DNA of 64,000 nucleotides, taken from positions 1 through 64,000 of the forward strand of contig CAZGAQ010000004.1 of the NCBI GenBank assembly GCA_964523405.1, given 5' to 3'. Below, piece after piece: positions 17,301 through 24,401 of this stretch. A program made the translations under genes and the position numbers. The stretch is from CAZGAQ01 sp964523405. GTDB lineage: Bacteria > Planctomycetota > Phycisphaerae > UBA1845 > Fen-1342. The first letter of the stretch is position 1, and each line of letters starts with the position of its first letter. The notes beneath the pieces are model-generated. The model was not told the DNA's origin and did not search any database. It worked only from the letters and a program-made list of their open reading frames with translations.

Positions 17301-17646
17301 CACCGATTGGGGCACCGGCGGAACCGTGACGATCGACAACCTGTTCCTCAGTGGAATTAAGCTCGGCGACTGCGACAGCTACACCGTGACGCTGACGTTC
17401 GCTGACGAGATTCCCACGTGGGGCACGGCCGGTACGCTGACCCTCGATAACCTGGTCTTCACGCCCGCGCCCAACTGCAACGGCGACCAGGACGTCGACC
17501 TCGCCGACTTCGCCCGGTTCCAGGCCGCGTTCGCCGGTAACGGCACGCCGCCTTCCGGCTACGAGTGCGCCGACCTCAACGGCGACGGCAAGGTAAACCT
17601 GAGTGATTTCGGTTTGATCCCGCTGTCCATGCGGGGTCCCCGGTAA
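14395..17646 (+). CDS. Large secreted repeat protein with dockerin-like C-terminus
   Basis: This 1083-residue protein starts with a signal peptide (MKKRTSGWQILTLAVLTAAL to about residue 27). Four copies of a motif like NESFDTVTGEGGGAFL begin near residues 31, 107, 537 and 787. Interleaved modules carry LRIEDMDGNRLLFRNTANG-like segments followed by WQ(T/H)(I/V)GGAL, at least three times. A carbohydrate-binding-like segment (residues 200-370, NPGFESGGGSFANWTKF) lies between. The last 57 residues (from N1027) have paired calcium loops, NGDQDVDLADF and LNGDGKVNLSDF, as in type I dockerin-like domains. The ATG at 14395 has GGGAG six bases upstream; earlier in-frame starts lack a signal peptide. 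It is probably an extracellular structural or glycan-binding protein. Its substrate is unknown. Confidence 0.8.
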   Translation: MKKRTSGWQILTLAVLTAALVVPAGAQIIQEKFNTVTGTGGGSFFTGAGFKAIANWDNGLTGENAFAGTAGNAHITSASALGVTNAGVGNSGAGRIAVSGGSFNILEENFNTATGVGGVTFLTGTGAPDTSGYTLNWDDGLTGEGAFGGTRNGALLIGGMSAQGLTTGGASNSGAGQLAVSNVDITSGYWYGGLQWSTGPLPGATPLYNPGFESGGGSFANWTKFNNCYIDHATVRTGGSAIKMFGNWSGPWNASGVYQDMPATEGQVWRLDCWSRQNATDNIVGTINYVVMKMEFWSVAGQKITEQETRILDANSPVATWIDNPPLDVTAPAGTARVRAVIVFLQPTTSGSVGGAGYVDDVYCRPISGPNTVNLADYTLSAQVKGVANSGAGETLGEYQLRIEDMDGNRLLFRNTANGNWQTIGGALTSAIEADATGTPATGVFNVNSPSYTIVAAFDNEHTTPWGRGGTLQLDNLLMGNSNSAGSNWYAGLFWNSLVLPTTDPSRLFLSADVLGSKIGGNYALRIEGFRTGSAGLNESFDTVTGLGGGLFLDYTAYAAGARYGSVVNWDNGISAENAYAGLSGNAEIYYDGVTPYGFSAQGLPTGGTSGTGAGEIRVEGIIYSAGDGWYAGLTWPGQGLASTTLANVTLTADVKGTVASGGSLGKYELRIEDAQGDRLYFSGTANGSWQHVGGPLSTATFGPALTGNGNGVFNTDSASYTVVLAFADETASWQYGGALAIDNLFLTPAVTQQQLGTITFTNTSNGSFQSNGGLLNLAANTFPNDINESFDTVTGEGGGAFLIPGQGNSATNGWDTGIVRENAFAGIWGDANIIGDVSARGCTTCGVSGGGAGQLIVNNIVPNTGGWWAGVNWNDAKPDMRDPTQVLMSADIKATVNTAAGEHYGPVQLRIEDDGQDYLGFTIMTDGTWQHVGGALSTATVGSIDNGDGIFNYNADTYTLTIVFSGNATDWGTGGTVTIDNLFLSGIKLGDCDSYTVTLTFADEIPTWGTAGTLTLDNLVFTPAPNCNGDQDVDLADFARFQAAFAGNGTPPSGYECADLNGDGKVNLSDFGLIPLSMRGPR

Positions 17647-17672
17647 ACCGCGCTCGCGTAGTAGCGCAGGTG

Positions 17673-17709
17673 GCGGCGGCCCGTTTCCTCCCGGGCCGCC
17701 GCTTTTTTT
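17673..17709 (+). terminator. Intrinsic terminator
   Basis: An 11-bp perfect GC stem (GCGGCGGCCCG at 17673-17683 with CGGGCCGCCGC at 17692-17702) and an eight-base loop are followed by seven T. It ends the transcript of the large repeat protein. Confidence 0.92.
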
Positions 17710-17794
17710 GGAACTCCCCGCGCGGCGCACAAGCCCGCTGCGCAAACCCGGCGAAATCCGTGGCCGAAAACGCGTGACCCATCCCTAAAATGAA

Positions 17795-19681
17795 ATGATG
17801 CGTACCCCGCTGCTCATCGCGCTCCTCTCGCTGCTTGTCGCCGACACAACCCGGGCACAGGCCGCCTGCGCCCCCTTCTACGAGAGCTTCACGAGCAGCG
17901 CGTCGATCGCGGCCAACGGCGGCTCCGTCTTCGGAACGCCGACCTTCACAAGCGGCGTCAACGGCAACGCCGCAACCTGGAGCGCCGTCGGGCACGTCAG
18001 CTATCCCGGCCGCAACTTCCGCACCGCCAGCGGCACGGTCACCCTGTGGTACAAGAAGACCACCGCGGCCGCTTCCGGCGGCATCTGGCAGATCGGCAAC
18101 GTCGGCCAGCCCAGTAGCCTCGGGCTGTTCTATCTCAACACGAACGATCTGTGCTTCGAAGCCCGCAGCGCCAGCGGCGAAACCGCGCAGGTTTACGTAG
18201 CCGGCGGCCTGCCCGCAAACACCTGGATCCACGTGGCGGCCTCATGGCGCGAACAAGGCGGCACGTGCGACCTATGGCTGAGCATCAACGGGGCGTATCG
18301 CGGCTGGGCCCGCCTGAGTACTCCCTTCAGTCACGATCCCGCCCCGCTCCAGGTCGGCACGACGGGTTACTACGGCCACGGCCAGGGCACGACCGACGAG
18401 CTACGCTGGTTCGATTGGGACCTGTTCGATTCGGAAGTCGCGGCCGAGTACGTCTACTCCGCCAATCGCTTTGCCCGCCAGGCCACGACCAAGCCCGCGA
18501 GCACCGGCCCGGTACGGCTCAGCAACGATCAACTCTACGTGAACGGCCGGCCGTTCGAGGTGAAAGGCGTCGGCTACGCACCCACCCCGATCGGGTACTG
18601 GAATTACTCCGCGTACACCGATCCGGCCATTCTCGCCCGCGACGTGCCGCTGCTGCAGGCGGCGCACGTCAACACGGTGCGCACCTGGGCTCAGCCACCG
18701 GACGCGCAGCTCCTCGACGCCCTGTACAACGGCGGCACGACGCCCATCTACACGATCGTCGGCTTCTGGGTACCGATCAGCGGCGTGAATTACGCCGATC
18801 CGACCGTCATCACGCAGTACGAGAACTCCTTCCGCAGCCTCGTCAACCAGTTCAAGAACCATCCTGGCCTGCTCGCCTGGGGCATCGGCAACGAGGTCAA
18901 TCTGTGGCACAGCGGAACGGAACTGGCGGACTGGTACGCATTCGCCAATCGTCTCGGCCGCGTCGCGTACGAGACCGAGGGCGCCGGTTATCATCCGACG
19001 ATCCTGGTGAACGGCGGGCTGATGGGGGTCGGCGACACGACCGTCGGCGCGGACGACGTGAGTCTCAACTACATCGACATCTGGGGGCAGAACACGTACT
19101 TCGGCTGGGACGCGCACTGCTTCTTCGACTACTACACCCGGCTCTCGGCCAAGCCGTTGCTGTTCACCGAATTCGGCATCGATGCGTACGACAACACGGC
19201 GGGCACCGAGTACCAGGACGTGCAGGCGGCGTGGGAAGTACGGCAGTGGCGGCAGATTCGGGCCGGGTGCCTGGGCGGCACGGTGATGGCTTGGAGCGAC
19301 GAGTGGTGGAAGGCGGACAGCCCGTGGACGCACGACGCCGGCGGCTACGCAACGAAGACGCACCCCGACGGGTATTCGAATGAGGAATGGTGGGGGCTGG
19401 TGTCGGTCGAGTCCGTTCCGGGCCAGGCCGATCGCGTGAACCCGCGGCAGGCGTACACCGCGCTGGCGCAGGACTGGGCTTGCTCGCTCGGGGACTACGA
19501 CCAGGACGGCGACGTGGACCTGCGCGACCTGGCGCAACTGCAGGCATGCTGCGGCGCCGATGCGAGCGGGGGCGGCGGCGCCAGCACGACGTGCGGCAGC
19601 GCATTCGAGTACCGCGTCGACGGCGTGATCGACTACGCGGATTTCGCCGGCCTCGCCGCACGCCTCAGCGGTCCGCAGTAG
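17795..19681 (+). CDS. Secreted clan GH-A-like glycosidase with LamG-like and dockerin-like domains
   Basis: This 628-residue protein has a signal peptide (MMRTPLLIALLSLLVADTTRA). A LamG/concanavalin-like domain at about 25-225 (VTLWYKKTTAAASGGIWQIG, TWIHVAASWRE, TTDELRWFDWDL) is followed by a (beta/alpha)8 hydrolase domain at about 245-560. That domain opens with YVNGRPFEVKGVGYAPTPIG and has probable catalytic residues E367 in GIGNEVN and E459 in LLFTEFGID, as in GH2/GH5/GH72-like enzymes. The C-terminus has loops DYDQDGDVDLRDL and YRVDGVIDYADF, a dockerin-like pair. The exact family and substrate cannot be named; beta-glucan is plausible from the neighbouring locus. No strong ribosome site precedes the ATG at 17795. 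Confidence 0.75.
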   Translation: MMRTPLLIALLSLLVADTTRAQAACAPFYESFTSSASIAANGGSVFGTPTFTSGVNGNAATWSAVGHVSYPGRNFRTASGTVTLWYKKTTAAASGGIWQIGNVGQPSSLGLFYLNTNDLCFEARSASGETAQVYVAGGLPANTWIHVAASWREQGGTCDLWLSINGAYRGWARLSTPFSHDPAPLQVGTTGYYGHGQGTTDELRWFDWDLFDSEVAAEYVYSANRFARQATTKPASTGPVRLSNDQLYVNGRPFEVKGVGYAPTPIGYWNYSAYTDPAILARDVPLLQAAHVNTVRTWAQPPDAQLLDALYNGGTTPIYTIVGFWVPISGVNYADPTVITQYENSFRSLVNQFKNHPGLLAWGIGNEVNLWHSGTELADWYAFANRLGRVAYETEGAGYHPTILVNGGLMGVGDTTVGADDVSLNYIDIWGQNTYFGWDAHCFFDYYTRLSAKPLLFTEFGIDAYDNTAGTEYQDVQAAWEVRQWRQIRAGCLGGTVMAWSDEWWKADSPWTHDAGGYATKTHPDGYSNEEWWGLVSVESVPGQADRVNPRQAYTALAQDWACSLGDYDQDGDVDLRDLAQLQACCGADASGGGGASTTCGSAFEYRVDGVIDYADFAGLAARLSGPQ

Positions 19682-19920
19682 CCTAATGCGTCCGCAATTC
19701 GCGCGCGGCGCGGTAGCGTCGGCCTCCTGTTCCGGGTGGGGTGGGCGTCCCGCCCGCGTCTGCGGCCGACGCGGGAGGTGCGTAGCGCTCCCCCTCCGCA
19801 CCAGACCGGAACACTCCGTCCGTGCGCCGCGCTCTTCGGCTCCGCCCGCGTTCTTCGGCCCCTCAGGAGCCAACGGTCGTAGCCAGGGGCTTCGGCCCCC
19901 CCGGCATGTGCCCCCTACCC
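19682..19920. repeat. Gap with dispersed GGGTGGGG repeat
   Basis: Positions 19734-19757 (starting GGGTGGGGTGGGCGTCCC) match exactly 42271-42294 in another intergenic gap. The rest of this gap, between the glycosidase and the phage-like module, is GC-rich and shows no gene. Confidence 0.6.
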
Positions 19921-20124
19921 CTACCCCTGCGTCTTCCCCGCGTCCTCCAGGGCGATGCCGAGGATCACGGCCACGCCCACGCCGAGCACCGTCGTCACGG
20001 TCTCCTCGCTCACCACCACGCCCGCGTGGGCGAGCCAGGCCACCACCACCGTCGCGACCGCCACCTGCACCTTGCGGCTGCGCAAGGGCCACAGCCACCA
20101 GCGCCAACCAGTGTTCGCTTGCAT
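19921..20124 (-). CDS. Small two-helix membrane protein, holin-like
   Basis: This 67-residue protein has two hydrophobic segments (VQVAVATVVVAWLAHAGVVV and TVTTVLGVGVAVILGIAL) separated by a short SEET turn, with a basic start (WPLRSRKV) and a polar end. Size, topology and position at the 3' end of a phage module fit a small holin or holin-associated protein, but such proteins cannot be assigned by sequence alone. AAGGAGGAG sits six bases before the ATG at 20124, one of the strongest ribosome sites in the window. No endolysin gene is adjacent. Confidence 0.6.
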   Translation of the reverse strand: MQANTGWRWWLWPLRSRKVQVAVATVVVAWLAHAGVVVSEETVTTVLGVGVAVILGIALEDAGKTQG

Positions 20125-20238
20125 GATCTACTCCTCCTTCTCGCGCGCGGCCGACGGTGGACCCCGCTGGCGCGACGCCGCTCTCCCCACCCGCGATGGC
20201 GGCGCCGCCTGTCCCGGCCGGCGCCGCGTGACCATCTG

Positions 20239-20907
20239 CTACGGCTGCCGCTCCGCACCCTCACTGGGTGGCGCTCCGGCCGGGCCGGCCGCCGCGCGCT
20301 CAACGTCGTCCGTCACCGCGGCGCGCCCCGCTTGCTCCGCGACGGCCGCGCCGGCCACCTCGGCCAGCGCCTGCCGCGCCCGCTGTCCGCGCACCTCCAG
20401 CCCCTTCCACAAGAGGTCCACCACCGACTGCTGTGCGGCGAGCTGCGCATCCACGCCGGCGACCCGCAGCGCACTCGCCCGCTCGTATTGCCGCGCCCAC
20501 AACTCCGCCAGGTCGCGGTCGTTCCAGGCCGCATTCAGCGCCGCCCGCTGCGGCCCCGTCAGCGGCGTCCCCTCCGCCTCCAGCCGCTGCGCAAGATCGC
20601 GGTACAGCAGCACGCACACGGCCTCGTGCTGCCGCTCGAAGACCGCCTGCTGCACGTCGTCCGCGCGGTGCTGCGCCTCCAGCGCGATCCGCACCGACTC
20701 GCGCGTACAGCCGCCGGCCGCGAGCGGAATCAGCACGGTCAGGCCGGCCAGCAGGCACGCAGCCAGGAGCGGCCACAGACGCGCCGCCCGGCCCGTGCTC
20801 AGCCGCAGGACTCCACGCCGTGAGGGATCGCCCTTCTGGGGCACAGCCAGGCGGCACGACGCCTTCACCGTCTCCGGTCGCGCCAGGCAGGAACCCGGTG
20901 CTTTCAC
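20239..20907 (-). CDS. Phage-module membrane-anchored helical protein of unknown function
   Basis: This 222-residue protein starts at a GTG whose last bases overlap the upstream stop (GTGA at 20904-20907), with GGGAGG six bases before it. Residues about 45-68 (LWPLLAACLLAGLTVLIPLA) form one hydrophobic segment ending AAGGC, which could be a poor lipobox. The remainder is alanine-, arginine- and glutamate-rich helix (EAQHRADDVQQAVFERQHEA, QRLEAEGTPLTGPQRAALNA), probably periplasmic coiled coil. This layout is loosely like spanin or lysis accessory proteins. A longer frame upstream to 21444 is in the wrong frame for the neighbouring genes and is rejected. Confidence 0.55.
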   Translation of the reverse strand: MKAPGSCLARPETVKASCRLAVPQKGDPSRRGVLRLSTGRAARLWPLLAACLLAGLTVLIPLAAGGCTRESVRIALEAQHRADDVQQAVFERQHEAVCVLLYRDLAQRLEAEGTPLTGPQRAALNAAWNDRDLAELWARQYERASALRVAGVDAQLAAQQSVVDLLWKGLEVRGQRARQALAEVAGAAVAEQAGRAAVTDDVERAAAGPAGAPPSEGAERQP

Positions 20908-21209
20908 AGCGCACCTCCCAGCGCCGCCACGAACTTCAGTGCGGCCACAAAGCCATCCGTCCACTTTTCCGCCGCCAGCGCCTCGGTCAGCCGTTGGGCC
21001 GTCGCGCGCAGCTCCTGCGGCGAAATCCAGCCGCCCGGCGCGCTCTCCCGCGACAACTCGGCCGTGTTGTAGTCGCGCGGCGGCGGCGTCTGCGTGGCAG
21101 CCACCCGTTCGACCTCCACGACCAGCGCGGACAGCACGTGCCGCGTCGCCGTGACAAACGCCTGCGCCGTCGAGGCGTCGATGTTTCGGACCATCGCTTG
21201 CCAGTCCAT
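20904..21209 (-). CDS. Small phage-module protein of unknown function
   Basis: This protein has about 101 residues and is mostly helical (MDWQAMVRNIDASTAQAFVT, LRATAQRLTEALAAEKWTDG), with no membrane segment and no family recognised. AGGAGG is eight bases before the ATG at 21209; an ATG two codons upstream (21213-21215) is too close to that site. The stop overlaps the next GTG start. It is separated from the upstream gene by a 150-base gap holding a dispersed hairpin repeat. Confidence 0.6.
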   Translation of the reverse strand: MDWQAMVRNIDASTAQAFVTATRHVLSALVVEVERVAATQTPPPRDYNTAELSRESAPGGWISPQELRATAQRLTEALAAEKWTDGFVAALKFVAALGGAL

Positions 21210-21277
21210 CTGCATGTCCTCCTGAGTCCCAATGCCCCCGGCCGAGCAGGCTCCGCCGCGCTCCAGAGGCCGTGTGC

Positions 21278-21296
21278 CACTGCTCTGCGAGCAGTG
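21278..21296. repeat. Dispersed hairpin repeat, copy inside the phage module
   Basis: CACTGCTC and GAGCAGTG form a perfect 8-bp stem with loop TGC, within a longer block starting GTGTGCCACTGC. A near-identical block occurs at 53845-53875 after the MeaB-fusion gene. It resembles a REP-like element. The gap 21210-21361 contains nothing else. Confidence 0.6.
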
Positions 21297-21361
21297 CGGG
21301 TGTGAGTTTTCCAGTCACTGCGGACACCGCGGTATCCGTTTCCCTCAGCGCGCGGTGTGGA

Positions 21362-21646
21362 TCAGATCTCCAGCTCTTCCAGTCGCTGGGCGACGCACGC
21401 CAGCCATTCGGCCTCGGTCGCGCGGTGCGCGCGCAGCTCCTCACGCAAGGCGGTCACTGCCTCGGTGTTCGCGCGGATGACGTCGAGTAGGTTCTGGTTT
21501 ACATCCGCAATCCGCCCCGCATATTGCAGCGCTTCGCGCAGCCCCGCCCCGGCCCGCGTCCGCTCCTGCCGTTCGATCCACCACATGACGAACAACAGGC
21601 CGGCCACGCCCAGCGACGGCAGTTGCGTCAGCACGTCCGGCGGCAT
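21362..21646 (-). CDS. Membrane-anchored coiled-coil phage protein, holin-like
   Basis: This 94-residue protein has one hydrophobic segment near the N-terminus (LTQLPSLGVAGLLFVMWWIE) followed by a helical coiled-coil-like tail (LREALQYAGRIADVNQNLLD, VTALREELRAHRATEAEWLA). One-helix proteins of this type are common next to phage lysis or head genes, sometimes annotated as holins. The ATG at 21646 overlaps the preceding stop (TGATG); a GTG one codon earlier is also possible. Confidence 0.65.
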   Translation of the reverse strand: MPPDVLTQLPSLGVAGLLFVMWWIERQERTRAGAGLREALQYAGRIADVNQNLLDVIRANTEAVTALREELRAHRATEAEWLACVAQRLEELEI

Positions 21647-21966
21647 CACGGCACCAGCTCGTACCAGACGAGCAGGCTGCTGTCCGCCGGCGTGCCCTGA
21701 AAGACCGCCGTGAACCCCAGCGCCTGCCCCCGCTCTGTCGCCAGGGCGTACTTGCGCCCCAGCAGCAATTCGAACCCGCGCGTGCTGACGTGCAGCGGCG
21801 CGTGCAGCGCCGCCTCCCCCGCCCCTGGCGCCGCCAACAGCGTGAACTTCAGCGCCGCCCAGGTCGTGCCGACGACGCGCAGCACGCGAATCTGCCGGCC
21901 CGCCTGCGCCGGCACCAGCTCTACGCTCGCCTGGGCCGCCGCGAAGTTACAGCTAACCACCGCCAT
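21646..21966 (-). CDS. Small beta-rich phage-module protein
   Basis: This 106-residue protein begins MAVVSCNFAAAQASVELVPA and is rich in short hydrophobic strands (RQIRVLRVVGTTWAALKFTL, ADSSLLVWYELVP), suggesting a small beta-barrel. It may decorate or plug a virion, but no family was recognised. AAAGGAG is seven bases before the ATG at 21966. It lies between the DUF1320 gene and a small membrane protein. Confidence 0.65.
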   Translation of the reverse strand: MAVVSCNFAAAQASVELVPAQAGRQIRVLRVVGTTWAALKFTLLAAPGAGEAALHAPLHVSTRGFELLLGRKYALATERGQALGFTAVFQGTPADSSLLVWYELVP

Positions 21967-22059
21967 GTGTGTTCTCCTTTCAACCCCGACCGGCCCGCAC
22001 GGGCACCGGCTGGGGGTCACAGCGCCCCCGCGCCGGCCGCGCACAGCCCGTCGCGGGCC

Positions 22060-22512
22060 CTACAACTCGCCCATTTCCGCCGCGCTCCACGCGCGCGGGC
22101 GCGCGCTGTACTGCGCCGCGTCGTCCGTCGTCGGCCGCAAATCCGACGGACGCGCCACCGGCAACGGAATACGGCCGGCGGCGACGTCTCTGAACCACTG
22201 CAGCGCGTTGGCCTGCATCACGTGGACGCGCTGCGGCGGATCGCTGACGAACGGCGAGCTCTTCCAGGCGTTGTACTCCGCCAGGTCCAGCACGCGCGCC
22301 GCCAACAGCCCCGCCAGCTCCGGATGCGCGCCCACATCGAGCGGCACGGGATAGCGCGCCGCGAGGTAGCTGTTGGCTTCGGCTTCCGCCTCGTCCACGA
22401 TCTGCTGCGCGACGGCCGCGCTCGCCAGCGTGCCACTGACGCGATCGGTCAGCCGGGCATAGAGGGTCGTGCCGAGCCGGGCACTGAGTTGGGCAATCGT
22501 GACGTATGCCAT
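22060..22512 (-). CDS. DUF1320 protein, Mu gp36-like head-tail adaptor component
   Basis: This 150-residue protein starts MAYVTIAQLSARLGTTLYAR and continues with SAAVAQQIVDEAEAEANSYL and AARYPVPLD, the hallmark beginning of the DUF1320 (Mu gp36-like) family encoded just after the capsid gene in Mu-like phages. Family members are thought to act at the head-tail connector. The C-terminal 40 residues (LPVARPSDLRPTTDDAAQYS) are proline-rich and probably disordered. AGGAG precedes the ATG at 22512. Confidence 0.85.
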   Translation of the reverse strand: MAYVTIAQLSARLGTTLYARLTDRVSGTLASAAVAQQIVDEAEAEANSYLAARYPVPLDVGAHPELAGLLAARVLDLAEYNAWKSSPFVSDPPQRVHVMQANALQWFRDVAAGRIPLPVARPSDLRPTTDDAAQYSARPRAWSAAEMGEL

Positions 22513-22587
22513 GGTGAACTCCTGCCAACAGGACGCGCTCCGCCGCGCCGTACGCCACGCACGGCGGAGTCGCACCGCAGCCCCGGC

Positions 22588-23516
22588 CTACGTGAACCGC
22601 ACGAGGCACGCGTCCTGCCAGAACCCGTACCGGCCTCGTGAATCGCCTTCACGCCGTACTGGTGCTGGTTCTCGTTCACCTCCAGCTCGCTGCCCTCCGC
22701 GAGCACCTGGACCTGCACCGGCAGTTCCTCCTGGAAAATGAACGGCCGCGTGCTGCCATCGGTGCGGAAGATCGCGAAGCGGTCCGTCCACGTCAGCCGC
22801 GGGTTGGCGATCCACGTGACGCGGAAGGGGTCGCCGGTCGCCAAGGGGTTGGTTGTGGCGTCGATCGTGTTGCCCGCCAGCGCGACGAGCGTCGGCGACA
22901 GGAAGCCCAGCGGGACCATCACGAGGAACTCCCGGGCGCTCTCGTTCAGCGGCTCACCCTGATCGTCGATGCACGCCAGAATCTGTGCGATGCCCTTCAC
23001 GATCGCCTCGTGCATCTCCGTGTCTGTCGGTGCCGCCGGCGTGGCCGCATCGAGCGTCACGCTGTTGCTCTGCGCGGGCGCGGCGCCCTCGGCGTGGTCC
23101 GTGGCGAAGAACGGGTGCCCGTCGTACGCCAGGGCCGATTCCGCCCCGACGAGCAGCGTGGTCAGCAGCTTGTTCGGATGCGCCGCCACGCGCCGCGCGA
23201 GCTCGTTGATCCGCACCATGATCTGGCCGGTCTTGTCGCGACGCTGCTCGTCCGCGTCGACGCGGATCGTCGCCTCCCAGGTCTTGTTCACGATCGTCAT
23301 GCCCTGGCTGCGCAGCGGCTTGATCTGCCGCCCGCCGACCCACTGCCGCACCTGCGGCACCATGCCGAGCCAGCGATAGGTCTCGGCCTCCTGATTGCTC
23401 GTGAAGTGCAGCGCCAGCCGCGTCCACCACGCCGCCTTCGCGTACTCCTCCAGCCGGCGATAGAAACGCCCCACGACCGCCCGTGACGTCAGACCCGTAT
23501 CGACAACGACACTCAT
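22588..23516 (-). pseudogene. Mu-like major capsid protein (gpT type) with a frameshift near its C-terminus
   Basis: The frame from ATG 23516 (GAGAGGAG upstream) encodes a Mu gpT/FluMu-type major head protein: MSVVVDTGLTSRAVVGRFYR, AAWWTRLALHFTSNQEAETY, VGGRQIKPLRSQGMTIVNKT, YDGHPFFATDHA, LVMVPLGFLSPTLVAL, and RFAIFRTDG. At about 22627-22633 the frame shifts. The expected ending YGFWQDACLVRFT lies in the next frame and stops at 22588. Inserting one base in GGCCGGTACGGG restores a 309-residue protein; without it, translation would read through about 60 wrong residues and into the DUF1320 gene. Homologues end in a similar YG.W motif, so the restored form is the ancestral one. Either a sequencing error or a capsid-damaging mutation explains it. 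Confidence 0.85.
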
Positions 23517-23611
23517 GATGCTCTCCTCTCTGAGGTTCAGGCTTGCTTGTGAAGTCCGCGTTGTTTCGCCCCCGTAGCGTCGACCCCCCGCGGCCGACGT
23601 GGGCGGCCGAG

Positions 23612-24349
23612 TTACGCCACGTCTCGGCTCAGCACGATCCACTCCGTCCCCGTGCACAGCAGCAGCGCGACGTCGTAGGCCGCATCGAGCGCCGCGTACG
23701 TCGCGTTGCCGTCGATGGTCTCCGCGGCATTGCCGTCCAGGATGACGGCGAAGGCGTCGGCCGAGGCTTTCACGACGCGCAGCCAGCCGCCGGCCCGCAC
23801 CTGCGCCGCCGGCGGTAGCGTCAGCGTCCGCGCCGCCGTGTTCGCAATCAGGAGCGTGCGGTTCACGTGATCGAGGGTCAGCGCCGCGCTCGCGTCGGCC
23901 AGCGTCAGCACCGGCAGATTCTCCAGCACGCCCGTGAGCGCCGTGATCGGGCGGCAACGCACCCGCGCCACCCCGCTGCCTTCCAGCGCCACGATGCGCC
24001 CGATGCGACTGTTCCCCGTCGGCGTCAGCGTGAGCGTGTCATCGGCGCTGGCGTACACGTCCTTGCCGAGGTCCGTCTGCACCACGCCTGCCAGTGGGTG
24101 CACGACGTCGATCATCTGGTGCAGACGCACGTTGACCGCGCCGGCCGCGTGCCCCGGGCCCGTGTTGTCGGCGCGGCGGTACGCGACGCCGAGAAAATCG
24201 TCACCGGCGACCAGTGGCCGCGCGTAGCCGCTCGCGCGTTCGCGCCCAACCAGTGCCCCCTTGTAGATGCAGACGTTGTCCTTGACCGGCAGGTCGACCA
24301 GCTCCTGCGAAGCGAAGAAGTCCACGCTGCGATCGGCAGTCAAAGCCAT
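23612..24349 (-). CDS. Phage head decoration/fibre-like protein
   Basis: This 245-residue protein starts MALTADRSVDFFASQELVDL after an AGGAG site. The first 120 residues (VCIYKGALVGRERASGYARP, GDDFLGVAYRRADNTGPGHA, TDLGKDVYASADDTLTLTPT) resemble capsid cement proteins encoded between the protease/scaffold and capsid genes of Mu-like phages. The second half is a small beta-rich domain (LDHVNRTLLIANTAARTLTL, WLRVVKASADAFAVILDG, ETIDGNATYAALDAAYDVAL) of the kind found in phage fibres. The position supports a structural role. The family name is uncertain. Confidence 0.7.
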   Translation of the reverse strand: MALTADRSVDFFASQELVDLPVKDNVCIYKGALVGRERASGYARPLVAGDDFLGVAYRRADNTGPGHAAGAVNVRLHQMIDVVHPLAGVVQTDLGKDVYASADDTLTLTPTGNSRIGRIVALEGSGVARVRCRPITALTGVLENLPVLTLADASAALTLDHVNRTLLIANTAARTLTLPPAAQVRAGGWLRVVKASADAFAVILDGNAAETIDGNATYAALDAAYDVALLLCTGTEWIVLSRDVA

Positions 24350-24401
24350 GATGACTCTCCTGTGAGTTGAGGTTCCGGATGTATTGTTCAGTGAAGTTCG
24401 C

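Noticed and set aside
14119..17745. A long open frame on the minus strand opposite the large repeat protein (over 1200 codons)
   Set aside because: It is a shadow caused by GC-rich third positions. It has no ribosome site or signal, while the + strand has a signal peptide, repeats and a terminator.
20908..21444. N-terminal extension of the membrane-anchored protein at 20239
   Set aside because: The extension overlaps the well-supported small gene at 20904-21209 in another frame and an intergenic repeat. The GTG at 20907 has a good ribosome site.
22580..22640. Programmed ribosomal frameshift in the capsid gene
   Set aside because: No slippery heptamer was seen at the site, and homologues encode capsid in a single frame. 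A mutation or sequence error is simpler.
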